From Micromonospora sp. HNM0581 (GTDB taxonomy: Bacteria; Actinomycetota; Actinomycetes; Mycobacteriales; Micromonosporaceae), in assembly GCF_012726175.1 (NCBI RefSeq), contig NZ_JAASAD010000017.1:1-64000 (forward strand): a stretch of 64,000 nt of DNA, given 5' to 3'. Below the pieces are notes generated by a model. That model worked only from the letters and a program-made list of their open reading frames with translations. It was not told the origin of the DNA and ran no database searches. Below are positions 31,630 through 39,622 of this stretch, piece after piece; within the stretch, counting starts at the first letter, position 1, and each line of letters opens with the position of its first letter. The translations under genes and the position numbers were made by a program.

Positions 31630-33530
31630 CGCCCACCCCGAAGCGCACGCAACGCGTTGAGGATCACCAGCACGTCGATGCCCTCCTGAAGGAACGCGCC
31701 CGCCACGGGCGGTAGCCGACCGGCCGCCGCCGCTCCCATCGCGAGCAACGCCAACCCCATCCCCACCGTGGCACTCTGCACGGCGATCCGGCGGGCGTAC
31801 CGGGCCACCTCCACCGCGTCGGCCAGCGGATCGAGACGGTCGACGCTCAGCACGGCGTCGGCGACGTCAGCCGAGGCGGTCGCCCCGGTGGCCCCCATCG
31901 CCACGCCGACGTCAGCCTCCGCAAGCGCCGGAGCGTCGTTCACCCCGTCACCCACCATCACGGTCACCGCCCGACCCGCCTCGGCACGGACCTGGTTCAC
32001 CTTCTCCTGCGGGGTGCACCGGGCCACCACGTCGTCGACACCCACCGCGTCGGCGACCCGGCGGGCATTCTCCGGCCGGTCCCCGGTCACCATCACGATC
32101 CGGGTCAGCCCTGCGGCCCGCAGCCGCGCCACGGTCCGCTGGGCGTCGGGGCGTACCGGATCCTCCAACAGGACGACACCGAGTGGCCCGGCCTGCTCGT
32201 CGACCACCCAGACCAGCGAGTGTCCCGCCGCACCGGCCCGCTCACCCCACTCCGGCAGCTCCACCGGGACCTGGCCGACCCGGATCCGCCGCCCGTCCAC
32301 CCGCCCACTCACCCCCCGGCCGGGATCCTCGGTCACCTCGGCCGGTGCGATCAGTCGCAGGCCGCGCTCAGCTGCGGCACGCACCAGCGCCAACGCCAAC
32401 ACATGGGAGGACAACTGCTCAACCGAGGCGGCCAACCGCAACACCTCGTCGGGATCACCGCCGGGAGCCACGACGGTGTCGGCGACCCGGGGACGACCGG
32501 CGGTGAGCGTCCCGGTCTTGTCGACGAGCAGAGTGCGCGCCCGGCCCAGGACCTCCAGCGAACCGCCGTCACGAACCAGTACCCCACGCCGAGCCACCCG
32601 GGACAGTCCGGAGACGATGGCGATGGGTGTGGCCAGCAGCAAGGGGCACGGTGTCGCCACCACCAGTACCGCCACCGCGCGAAGGAACTCACCGGAGAGC
32701 ATCCAGCCCAGCCCGGCCAGCACGAGCGTGAACGGCACGAAGGCTGCGGCGTACCGGTCGGCGAGCCGGACCGTCGGTGCCTTACGGGCGGTCGCCTCCT
32801 CGGCCAACCGTACGATCCCGGCGTACGTGCTGCGCTCGGCGTTCTCCACGGCCCGCAGCCCCACGGCCGCTCCGGCGTTGACCACACCGCTGGCCACCCG
32901 GGCCCCGGCCCTCCGCTCGACCAGCCGTGACTCCCCGGTGACCACCGACTCGTCGAACGTCGCGTCGGTCTCTACTGCACCGTCGACAGCGACCACATCA
33001 CCTGGGCCGACAAGCAACCGGTCACCTACCGCCACCCGGTCCACCGGCACCACCTCGACGCCACCTTCGGCGGTACGCCGCCGCGCGGTGCGGGGGGCCC
33101 GCTCCAGCAGTGCCCGCAGATCACGGGTCGCCCGACGCTGCGCGTACGCCTCCAGGGTCCGCCCGGTAGCCAGCATCACCGCGACCACCGCGCCGGCCAG
33201 GTACTCGCCGACGACAAGGGCGCCGCCAAGCGCCAGTACGGCGATCACATCCACGCCGAACCGCCGCCGAAACAGTTCCCGCAGCACCGACACGGCGGCC
33301 GGCAGCAACGCGGCCAGGGTGGCGAAGGCCCACCACCGGTCGGCGACGCCGGGATGCCCGACCGATCGCGCCACCGCACCGGCCGACACCAGCAGCACGA
33401 GCCCGCCCAGCGGGGTCCACAGCCACCAGCTCCGGCGCCACCTTCCGGGCCTCTCGGGTGTAGATCGCGCCGGCTGGTCCGGCAGGCACTCGCCTGCGAC
33501 CCCGTCACGCGCTGTCTGTTCCTGCCCCAC
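31614..33530 (-). CDS. P1B-type metal-transporting ATPase with TPC motif, no N-terminal metal domain
   Basis: 638 aa from GTG. Core P-type features: TGES (199-202 region), the transmembrane motif TPCP (293-296), phosphorylation site DKTGT with Asp337, TGDRPENA and GDGVNDAPAL. There is no HMA domain at the N-terminus. The usual SEHPLA loop reads SSHVLA, so the HP dipeptide is HV. The membrane motif is TPC rather than CPC or SPC, so the metal cannot be read off directly; TPC-type pumps have been linked to Ni/Fe. In M. tuberculosis a P-type ATPase (CtpF) belongs to the DosR regulon. A DevR-type box lies 44 bp upstream of this start. Confidence 0.85.
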   Translation of the reverse strand: MGQEQTARDGVAGECLPDQPARSTPERPGRWRRSWWLWTPLGGLVLLVSAGAVARSVGHPGVADRWWAFATLAALLPAAVSVLRELFRRRFGVDVIAVLALGGALVVGEYLAGAVVAVMLATGRTLEAYAQRRATRDLRALLERAPRTARRRTAEGGVEVVPVDRVAVGDRLLVGPGDVVAVDGAVETDATFDESVVTGESRLVERRAGARVASGVVNAGAAVGLRAVENAERSTYAGIVRLAEEATARKAPTVRLADRYAAAFVPFTLVLAGLGWMLSGEFLRAVAVLVVATPCPLLLATPIAIVSGLSRVARRGVLVRDGGSLEVLGRARTLLVDKTGTLTAGRPRVADTVVAPGGDPDEVLRLAASVEQLSSHVLALALVRAAAERGLRLIAPAEVTEDPGRGVSGRVDGRRIRVGQVPVELPEWGERAGAAGHSLVWVVDEQAGPLGVVLLEDPVRPDAQRTVARLRAAGLTRIVMVTGDRPENARRVADAVGVDDVVARCTPQEKVNQVRAEAGRAVTVMVGDGVNDAPALAEADVGVAMGATGATASADVADAVLSVDRLDPLADAVEVARYARRIAVQSATVGMGLALLAMGAAAAGRLPPVAGAFLQEGIDVLVILNALRALRGGRRGPA

Positions 33531-33573
33531 CTGCGGATCGTGTCAGCCGCCGCGCGGCGTGGGGACGGAACAC

Positions 33574-33587
33574 GGGTCACAGGTCCC
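33574..33587. promoter_or_regulatory. DevR/DosR-type box between ATPase and nitroreductase genes
   Basis: On the minus strand it reads GGGACCTGTGACCC, which matches GGGACTTNNGNCCC except position 6. Being palindromic it can serve the ATPase (start 33530) and the divergent nitroreductase (start 33707). Confidence 0.6.
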
Positions 33588-33706
33588 GAGCGGTCGGGAC
33601 GTACGGATCGTGCCGGACCACCGACCGGTGGCACACGATGGGCCGGACCGCCCCCACGGTCCCACCGAGGTGCGGCACGATGAGCAGAGACGGAAAGGTC
33701 GTGAGG

Positions 33707-34714
33707 ATGAGCCACCAGACGCCGGTCACCCACCGCCCGCTGACCACCGCTCTTGCGGATGCTGCCGCGATGGCTGGTCACGCGCCATCGGTGCACAACA
33801 GCCAGCCGTGGCGCTGGCGGGTGCTGCCCGACGCGTTGGAGCTGAGGATGCTCCGCGACACCAGGTTGGCTGCCACCGACCCGCAGGGTGAGCTGGTTGT
33901 GCTCAGCTGCGGTGCGGCGCTGCACCACGCCCGGTTGGCGTTGGCAGCCGAGGGCTGGGAGACGAGCGTGCAGCGGATTCCCGACGCGGGTGACCCTGAT
34001 CTGCTCGCCCGGCTCACCGCGCCACGGGCCACCGGCGCCGACCCGGACGCGATGCGGTCGGTGCAGTGCATGCAGACGAGGCACACCGACCGGCGGCCGG
34101 TCAGCGACGAGCCGGTCACCGACGACTCGTTGACTGCCATCGCGACGGCCGCCAGGCAGCAGGGCGCCCAGTGGGAGTTCCTCGACCGCGATCAGGTGCT
34201 ACAGCTTGCCGCTTCCGCCTCGCACGCGGCCACAGTCGAAGCGGAGGACTCCCGGCTACGGGACGAACTGGAGTACTGGACCAGCCGCGCCGGCGGCACC
34301 GGGCTCACACCGGAGGTGCTGCCGGAGCAGCCCGCGCAGACCACCGTGCCGGGCCGGGACTTCGGTCGCCCCGGCAGCCTGCCGATCGGGCCAGGGCACG
34401 ACCGGGCGGCGTCCTACGCGGTGCTCTACGGCGACCGGGACGAGCCCGTCGACTGGCTCCGGGCCGGCGAGGCACTGTCGGCCGCCTGGCTCGCCGCCAC
34501 CCGGCTGGGTGTGTCGATGGTGCCGCTCAGTGGCGTGGTCGAGGTGCCGGCCACCCGGCAGACCCTGCGCCAGGTGCTCGCCGGGCTCGGCCACCCGTAC
34601 CTCGGCCTGCGACTGGGGGTCGCCGACCCGGTCCACGCCGGCCCACCGCACACCCCGCGACTGCCCCGCGAGCAGGTGGTGGACACCTCGGCGGTGTCCG
34701 ACGACGCCGCCTGA
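33707..34714 (+). CDS. Acg-type nitroreductase-fold protein (first copy)
   Basis: 335 aa, ATG with GTGAGG upstream. Acg/FMN-dependent nitroreductase relatives show this N-terminal pattern: AMAGHAPSVHNSQPWRWRVL, then RDTRLAATDPQGELVVLSCG, and C-terminal RAGEALSAAWLAATRLGVSM and GHPYLGLRLG. In M. tuberculosis Acg (Rv2032) is strongly induced by DosR and stores FMN without clear catalysis. A second paralogue lies at 37402-38376 on the far side of the regulator pair. The divergent ATPase gene shares its promoter region and DevR box. Confidence 0.8.
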   Translation: MSHQTPVTHRPLTTALADAAAMAGHAPSVHNSQPWRWRVLPDALELRMLRDTRLAATDPQGELVVLSCGAALHHARLALAAEGWETSVQRIPDAGDPDLLARLTAPRATGADPDAMRSVQCMQTRHTDRRPVSDEPVTDDSLTAIATAARQQGAQWEFLDRDQVLQLAASASHAATVEAEDSRLRDELEYWTSRAGGTGLTPEVLPEQPAQTTVPGRDFGRPGSLPIGPGHDRAASYAVLYGDRDEPVDWLRAGEALSAAWLAATRLGVSMVPLSGVVEVPATRQTLRQVLAGLGHPYLGLRLGVADPVHAGPPHTPRLPREQVVDTSAVSDDAA

Positions 34715-34774
34715 GCGGCACCCCGGCGTCGCGTCGAAGCGGCGGTGGGCGTTCCCGCGCGTCCATCAGCCGGC

Positions 34775-34780
34775 TAGCAT
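34775..34780 (+). promoter_or_regulatory. -10 element of a leaderless transcript (sensor kinase)
   Basis: TAGCAT lies six bases before the GTG start at 34787 and no Shine-Dalgarno is present, the pattern of leaderless actinobacterial genes. Confidence 0.45.
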
Positions 34781-34786
34781 CGCCCG

Positions 34787-36508
34787 GTGACCGTCGGTGT
34801 ACCCGAACCCCGGCACGAGCCACCGTCGCTCGGCCTGAGCCCGCTGTCCCGAGTCCACCTGGACGAACTGCTCCAGGAGATGCTGGATCGCGTCGGCGAG
34901 GTGGTGACCAGCCGGGAACGGCTACGGGCGCTGCTCGACGCGGTCGTCGGCATCGGTACCGACCTGGATCTACGCAGCACCCTGCGACGTATCGTGCAGG
35001 CCGCATGCGACCTGGCCGGGGCCCGCTACGGCGCGCTCGGGGTGATCGGGCCCGACCGGATGCTGCACGACTTCATCACCCACGGCATCGCCGCGGAACT
35101 ACACGCGGAGATCGGTGACCTGCCGCACGGCCGAGGGGTGCTCGGCCTGCTCATCGACGATCCGCAACCGGTACGGATGCCCGACATCACGAGGCATCCG
35201 AACTCCTACGGCTTCCCGCCGAACCATCCGCCGATGCACACCTTCCTCGGCGTGCCGGTCCGCATCCGCGACCAGGTCTTCGGCAACCTCTACCTGGCCG
35301 AGAAGCAGGGCGGCGCCGAATTCACCGAGGACGACGAGGAGATCGTCGTCGCGCTCGCGGGCGCGGCCGGTGTGGCGATCGAGAACGCCCGACTGTATGC
35401 GCTGGCCCACCGGCGGGAACGCTGGCTCGCCGCTACCGCCGAGATCACCTCACTGCTGCTCGGTGAGGTGCGTCGCACCGACGCGCTGACCCTCGTCGCC
35501 AGGCGAGCCCGTGAAGTGGCTGAGGCCGAGCTGGCTCTGGTGCTGCTCTACGACGACGAGGCTGAGCACTTCACCGTCGAGGTCGTCGACGGTGTCGGCA
35601 CCCAGGCCCGCGCGCTCGTCGGTACGGTGCTGCCGGCCGGGGACACCAGCTTCGCCGGGTCCATCGTGGCGGGCCGGCACGATTCGGTGGAGGATCTGGC
35701 CCACGCCGCACCGTGGCCGGCGGTGCTGCACACCGGGCCGGCGGTGATCTCTCCACTGGCCACCGCCGACACCCTGCACGGGGTACTGGTGATCGCGCAC
35801 AGCGTCGACCACGGCGGCGCCACCGACGACGATACGACCCTGCTGGGCAGCTTCGCAGGTCAGGCGGCGCTCGCCATGGAGCGCGCCCGGGGCCAGGAGG
35901 AACGCGAGCAGCTCGTGGTGTTGGAGGACCGCGAGCGGATCGCCCGGGACCTGCACGACGTGGTGATCCAGCGGTTGTTCGCCACCGGCCTGCAACTGCA
36001 GAGCGCGGTGCCGCTGATATCGCGGCCGGAGATCGTCGCCCGGATCAACACCGCGGTCGACGAACTCGACACCACGATCAAGGACATCCGCCGCACCATC
36101 TTCGAACTACGTACCCCGATGAGTGCGGTGCTGCGCACCGAGATCCGCGAGGCGGTGGAGGCCGCCGCCGAGTCGTTGGGTTTCCGACCGAGACTGGAGC
36201 TGACCGGGCCGGTCGACAGCGCCGTGCCGGACGAGGTCCGCCCCGAACTCACCGCCGTGCTCCGCGAGGCGCTGTCCAATGCGGTACGCCACGCCACGGC
36301 AACAACGGTGTCGGTGGAGGTACGTGTACACGCCGCCCGGGTCACCGTCACCGTCACCGACAACGGGGTGGGCTGTGACCCGGCCGCCGCCCGGGGTGGG
36401 CTGCTGAACCTACGTGAACGCGCCGAACGGCACGGCGGCACCTTCGAGGTACGCGGCGCGGAACCCCACGGCACTGAGCTGCACTGGTCGGTCCCGATCC
36501 GGGACTGA
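34787..36508 (+). CDS. devS: DevS/DosT-like sensor histidine kinase (GAF-GAF-HisKA_3-HATPase)
   Basis: 573 aa from GTG. GAF-A at about 58-203 has FPPNHPPM with His147, aligned to the haem-ligating His149 of M. tuberculosis DevS, then HTFLGVPVRIRDQVFGNLYL. GAF-B spans about 225-365. The HisKA_3 box is RERIARDLHDVVIQRLFATG (phospho-His390), and the HATPase has LREALSNAVRHA and VTDNGVGCDPAAARGGLLNL. A soluble dimeric haem kinase sensing O2, NO, CO or redox state is inferred from this architecture and the conserved His. It is convergent with the cognate regulator gene, only 10 bp apart. Confidence 0.85.
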   Translation: MTVGVPEPRHEPPSLGLSPLSRVHLDELLQEMLDRVGEVVTSRERLRALLDAVVGIGTDLDLRSTLRRIVQAACDLAGARYGALGVIGPDRMLHDFITHGIAAELHAEIGDLPHGRGVLGLLIDDPQPVRMPDITRHPNSYGFPPNHPPMHTFLGVPVRIRDQVFGNLYLAEKQGGAEFTEDDEEIVVALAGAAGVAIENARLYALAHRRERWLAATAEITSLLLGEVRRTDALTLVARRAREVAEAELALVLLYDDEAEHFTVEVVDGVGTQARALVGTVLPAGDTSFAGSIVAGRHDSVEDLAHAAPWPAVLHTGPAVISPLATADTLHGVLVIAHSVDHGGATDDDTTLLGSFAGQAALAMERARGQEEREQLVVLEDRERIARDLHDVVIQRLFATGLQLQSAVPLISRPEIVARINTAVDELDTTIKDIRRTIFELRTPMSAVLRTEIREAVEAAAESLGFRPRLELTGPVDSAVPDEVRPELTAVLREALSNAVRHATATTVSVEVRVHAARVTVTVTDNGVGCDPAAARGGLLNLRERAERHGGTFEVRGAEPHGTELHWSVPIRD

Positions 36509-36518
36509 GCCGCACTGG

Positions 36519-37157
36519 TCAGTTGGTCTTGCCGAGCAGGCGGGTGGCCAGCACCGCGGCCTGGGTTCGTCGCTCCAGACCGAGTTTGGCCAGCACGCTG
36601 GAAACGTAGTTCTTCACCGTCTTCTCGGCCAGGAACATCTTGCTGGCGATCTCCCGGTTGGTCAGCCCCTCGGCGACGTACTCCAGGATGCGCCGCTCCT
36701 GCTCGGTGAGGGACCGCAACTCGCGGGGCTGCTCCACGCCACTGCGGATGCGGTCCAGCACCCGGGTGGTGATCGCCGGGTCGAGCAACGACTGACCGGC
36801 CGCCACCCGGCGTACCGCGTCGACGAGGTCGGTGCCCCTGATCTGCTTGAGCACGTACCCGGAGGCACCAGCCATGATCGCCGCGAACAGCGCCTCGTCG
36901 TCCTCGTACGACGTGAGGATCAGCCCTCTTATCGAGGAGTCCACGGCCCGTACGTCCCGGCACACGTCGATGCCGTTGCCGTCGGGCAGTCGGGCGTCGA
37001 GGATCGCCACGTCGGGCCGCAGCGCCGGAATCCGGCGGGCCGCCTCCGGTGCGGAACCGGACTCACCGACCACCTCGATGTCCCCACTGGCGTGCAGCAG
37101 GTCGGCCAGACCACGACGGACGACCTCATGGTCGTCAAGCAGGAACACCCGGATCAT
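36519..37157 (-). CDS. devR: DevR/DosR-like NarL-family response regulator
   Basis: 212 aa. The receiver starts MIRVFLLDDHEVVRRGLADL, with phospho-acceptor Asp54 (AILDARLPDGNGID) and TSYEDDEAL. The LuxR-type HTH reads LTEQERRILEYVAEGLTNRE, then FLAEKTVKNYVSSVLAKLG. Lys179, Lys182 and Asn183, the base-contacting residues of M. tuberculosis DevR, are at identical positions. The linker (SLLDP...) also matches. DNA specificity should therefore be the DevR box, and four such boxes lie in this island, one 36 bp upstream of its own start (autoregulation). Confidence 0.88.
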   Translation of the reverse strand: MIRVFLLDDHEVVRRGLADLLHASGDIEVVGESGSAPEAARRIPALRPDVAILDARLPDGNGIDVCRDVRAVDSSIRGLILTSYEDDEALFAAIMAGASGYVLKQIRGTDLVDAVRRVAAGQSLLDPAITTRVLDRIRSGVEQPRELRSLTEQERRILEYVAEGLTNREIASKMFLAEKTVKNYVSSVLAKLGLERRTQAAVLATRLLGKTN

Positions 37158-37192
37158 TTCCCCTTTCTACCCCCTCCCGCTCACCCCCACCC

Positions 37193-37206
37193 GGGTCGAA
37201 AGTCCC
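37193..37206. promoter_or_regulatory. Perfect DevR-type box upstream of devR
   Basis: Minus strand GGGACTTTCGACCC satisfies the consensus GGGACTTNNGNCCC at every fixed position. It is 36 bp from the devR start, as in autoregulated DevR. Confidence 0.7.
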
Positions 37207-37324
37207 GACCTTCCGTCCGCCTTCGCCCCGTCAGTCATGACGTTGTCGCAGCTGACCTCCGGCGTGGCCCGGCGTGGCCCGGCAACTTGCGGTAGCCGGG
37301 CGGCGGCCGGGGGCCCGAGGGTTC

Positions 37325-37339
37325 GGGACGTGTGGCCCT
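37325..37339. promoter_or_regulatory. DevR-type box upstream of the second nitroreductase
   Basis: TTC followed by GGGACGTGTGGCCCT; only position 6 departs from GGGACTTNNGNCCCT. It ends 62 bp before the ATG, the same distance as at phosphoketolase. Confidence 0.65.
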
Positions 37340-37401
37340 GCCGGGTGGGGTGTGCGGGGCGCACCGTGAGGAGTACCAGGCGGAAGCGAGGGGGCACGAC
37401 C

Positions 37402-38376
37402 ATGGAGACCGGCTACACCGTCGAACAACTGCGGGCCGTCGCGACCGACGCGGTCCGCGCGCCGTCCCTGCACAACGTCCAGCCGTGGCGATTCCGGCTA
37501 CGCGACGGCGGGATCGAGGTGCTTCTCGACCCGACCCGGCGGCTACCCGCCACCGACCCGAGCGGTTGGGGTGCCCGCGTCGCCGGTGGCGCGGCGCTGT
37601 TCAACCTGCGCCTGGCCCTGGCGGTGGCCGGCACACCGGCGACGGTACGACTGCGCCCGTACCCGTCGGAGCCGGACGTGCTGGCCCGGCTGGTGCCGGA
37701 TCTGCCACGTCGACCCAGCCCCGGCGAGCAGAGCCTCCACCTGGCCATTCCACGCCGGTTCAGCAACCGTGCCCCGTTCTGGCCCGACCCCGTTCCGGCT
37801 GACTCCCGCTGGCAGCTGGGTGAGGCGGCCCGGGCCGAGCACTGCTGGCTGGAACTGCTGATCGGGGTGAGTGCCGTCAACGCCTTCGCCGAGATCGCCC
37901 GCGGCGCACACCGGGTACTCGAACGTAACCCCACCTACCGGGCGGAACGCGAGGCATGGGTACGCGCCGGCACCGAGCCGGACGGCGTCCCGATGGCCGC
38001 CAGCGGCCCGCGGGCCGAGCCGCAGGACCTGCTGCCGACGCGTGGCTTCGGTGGCACCCGGCGGGCACCCGGGCGGGACTTCGAGCCGGAGCCGCTGGTG
38101 GCGGTGCTCGGTTCCGCCGGTAACACCGCCGTCGACCAGGTGGTCGCGGGTCAGGCGTTGCAGCGGGTGCTACTGACCGCCACCAGCGCCGGGCTGTCGG
38201 TGTCGATGCTGTCGCAGCCGATCGAGGTGCCGTCGGCCCGGGAGCAGCTGCGGTTGTCGCTGGGACGGTTCGGTACGCCGCAGATGGTGATGCGGGTCGG
38301 GTACGGCCAGCCGGGCTGGCCCACCCCTCGCCGCCCGGTGGACGAGGTGCTGGACCTGCCGATGCAGCTCGCCTGA
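37402..38376 (+). CDS. Acg-type nitroreductase-fold protein (second copy)
   Basis: 324 aa, ATG 37402. Paralogue of 33707-34714: VRAPSLHNVQPWRFRLRDGG, LPATDPSGWGARVAGGAALF, PRRFSNRAPF, ALQRVLLTATSAGLSVSML and QMVMRVGYGQPG. The two sequences are clearly different, so the duplication is old. The role is inferred as flavin binding or nitroreductase-like within the DevR regulon, as for Acg and its homologues Rv3127 and Rv3131. Its own box at 37325-37339 supports this. Confidence 0.82.
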   Translation: METGYTVEQLRAVATDAVRAPSLHNVQPWRFRLRDGGIEVLLDPTRRLPATDPSGWGARVAGGAALFNLRLALAVAGTPATVRLRPYPSEPDVLARLVPDLPRRPSPGEQSLHLAIPRRFSNRAPFWPDPVPADSRWQLGEAARAEHCWLELLIGVSAVNAFAEIARGAHRVLERNPTYRAEREAWVRAGTEPDGVPMAASGPRAEPQDLLPTRGFGGTRRAPGRDFEPEPLVAVLGSAGNTAVDQVVAGQALQRVLLTATSAGLSVSMLSQPIEVPSAREQLRLSLGRFGTPQMVMRVGYGQPGWPTPRRPVDEVLDLPMQLA

Positions 38377-38429
38377 CTGTCACTTCGGGACGGTGCCGCA
38401 AGCTCCACCAGTCACACCGGAGGTCGTGG

Positions 38430-38501
38430 TGGGCGATACTGGGTTTGAACCAGTGACCTCTTCCGTGTCAAGGAAGCGCGCTCCCACTGCGCCAATCGCC
38501 C
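38430..38501 (-). tRNA. tRNA-Val(GAC), copy 1
   Basis: 72 nt. Acceptor GGGCGAT/ATCGCCC, anticodon stem CTTCC/GGAAG and loop TTGACAC give GAC. There is no encoded CCA. Confidence 0.93.
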
Positions 38502-38540
38502 GCGGCGACCGGCGGCACCCGCAGGTGCGGCCGGGTCACG

Positions 38541-38613
38541 AGCGGACGACGGGACTCGAACCCGCGACCCTCACCTTGGCAAGGTGATGCGCTACCAACT
38601 GCGCTACGTCCGC
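38541..38613 (-). tRNA. tRNA-Gly(GCC), copy 1
   Basis: 73 nt. Anticodon stem TCACC/GGTGA, loop TTGCCAA, anticodon GCC. Acceptor GCGGACG/CGTCCGC. Confidence 0.93.
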
Positions 38614-38766
38614 ATTGCCTCCGACTGTGCCGGGGACGGGGCAACTCTACCCGATGACAAGATCGCTTGGAGCGGCGGGCCGGGACAACAGTGATTGCGC
38701 CGCTCACCCCCCGGGTACAGACCTCTCCCGACAGCACACCGCACCCCCCGGACAAAGGAGGCTGTC

Positions 38767-39012
38767 ATGGGTATCGGCACCAGCATCTTTCTGTTGGCGC
38801 TCGGCGCCATCCTCACCTTCGCGGTCAACGCCAGCGTCGGCGGACTCGATCTGGACGTGGTCGGCTGGATCCTGATGGCCGCCGGCGCGCTCGGCCTGAT
38901 CCTGACCACGCTCGTCTGGGGTCGCCGTCGCCAGACGGTCGCCACCACCACCGAGGAGCCGGTGGAGTACCGCCGGGTCGAGGAGCGTCGGGACGTCGCA
39001 CCGCCCAGGTGA
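38767..39012 (+). CDS. DUF6458-like small membrane protein
   Basis: 81 aa, ATG with AAAGGAGG upstream. Two membrane helices (GTSIFLLALGAILTFAVNAS; VVGWILMAAGALGLILTTLV) flank GGLDLDVVGW, then a charged tail (EEPVEYRRVEERRDVAPPR). This is a common actinobacterial mini membrane protein family (DUF6458). It sits between two tRNA clusters on the opposite strand. The function is unknown. Confidence 0.75.
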   Translation: MGIGTSIFLLALGAILTFAVNASVGGLDLDVVGWILMAAGALGLILTTLVWGRRRQTVATTTEEPVEYRRVEERRDVAPPR

Positions 39013-39137
39013 CCGACCGGTGGTGGCGGTCACCGTAGCGGGTGCCCGCCACCGCCGCAGGTCGGCCACGACGAGCCGACGGCCCGCTCCGTGGCACCGA
39101 GCGCCGGGAGCGGACAGAGCACGTCAGCGGATACGCG

Positions 39138-39173
39138 AGAAGCCCGTTACCGGATCACCGGTAACGGGCTTCT
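39138..39173. terminator. Terminator after tRNA-Val copy 2
   Basis: AGAAGCCCGTTACCGG and CCGGTAACGGGCTTCT pair almost perfectly. It lies just downstream of the minus-strand tRNA cluster. Confidence 0.75.
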
Positions 39174-39182
39174 ATCTACTGG

Positions 39183-39254
39183 TGGGCGATACTGGGTTTG
39201 AACCAGTGACCTCTTCCGTGTCAAGGAAGCGCGCTCCCACTGCGCCAATCGCCC
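39183..39254 (-). tRNA. tRNA-Val(GAC), copy 2
   Basis: 72 nt, sequence identical to the tRNA at 38430-38501 as far as I can compare. Anticodon GAC. Confidence 0.93.
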
Positions 39255-39269
39255 TTGCTGTTCCTACCG

Positions 39270-39340
39270 AGGTGGGGACGGGATTTGAACCCGCGTACAC
39301 GGCTTTGCAGGCCGTTGCCTCGCCTCTCGGCCACCCCACC
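39270..39340 (-). tRNA. tRNA-Cys(GCA)
   Basis: 71 nt. Acceptor GGTGGGG/CCCCACC, anticodon stem ACGGC/GCCGT, loop CTGCAAA, anticodon GCA. Confidence 0.93.
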
Positions 39341-39374
39341 GAGGTTGCCCCCGTCACGCGTGGCGGCAGCTCCG

Positions 39375-39447
39375 AGCGGACGACGGGACTCGAACCCGCG
39401 ACCCTCACCTTGGCAAGGTGATGCGCTACCAACTGCGCTACGTCCGC
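39375..39447 (-). tRNA. tRNA-Gly(GCC), copy 2
   Basis: 73 nt, matching the copy at 38541-38613. Anticodon GCC. Confidence 0.93.
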
Positions 39448-39589
39448 ATGCCCCGGATGTTCCCGGTGACGGATGAGAACTTTAGCCGAGCGGCGGAACG
39501 GATGCCAAATCGGGGTCCAATGCCGGCGAGTCCGAAACTGTCCGGCTTCCGACTGCCGCAAGCCGGATCAACAGGGGTTTGGTGACCGG

Positions 39590-39615
39590 CCGTATCCATC
39601 TCGATCGGATACGGT
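39590..39615. promoter_or_regulatory. TetR operator overlapping the -10 of its own gene
   Basis: CCGTATCC (39590-39597) and GGATACGG (39607-39614) are perfect inverted arms with a 9-bp spacer. The right arm overlaps TACGGT (39610-39615), which lies seven bases before GTG 39623 and fits a leaderless -10. Confidence 0.65.
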
Positions 39616-39622
39616 GACGGGC

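Noticed and set aside
33582..33600. Inverted repeat GTCCCGA-N4-TCGGGAC as a further DevR box
   Set aside because: The half-sites face outward (GTCCC..GGGAC) rather than GGGAC..GTCCC, so it does not fit the box; only 33574-33587 was kept.
38430..39254. tRNA-Val sequences here as additional att copies
   Set aside because: Both are complete tRNA-Val(GAC) genes with intact acceptor stems and differ from the CAC tRNA in the anticodon arm; no element borders them.
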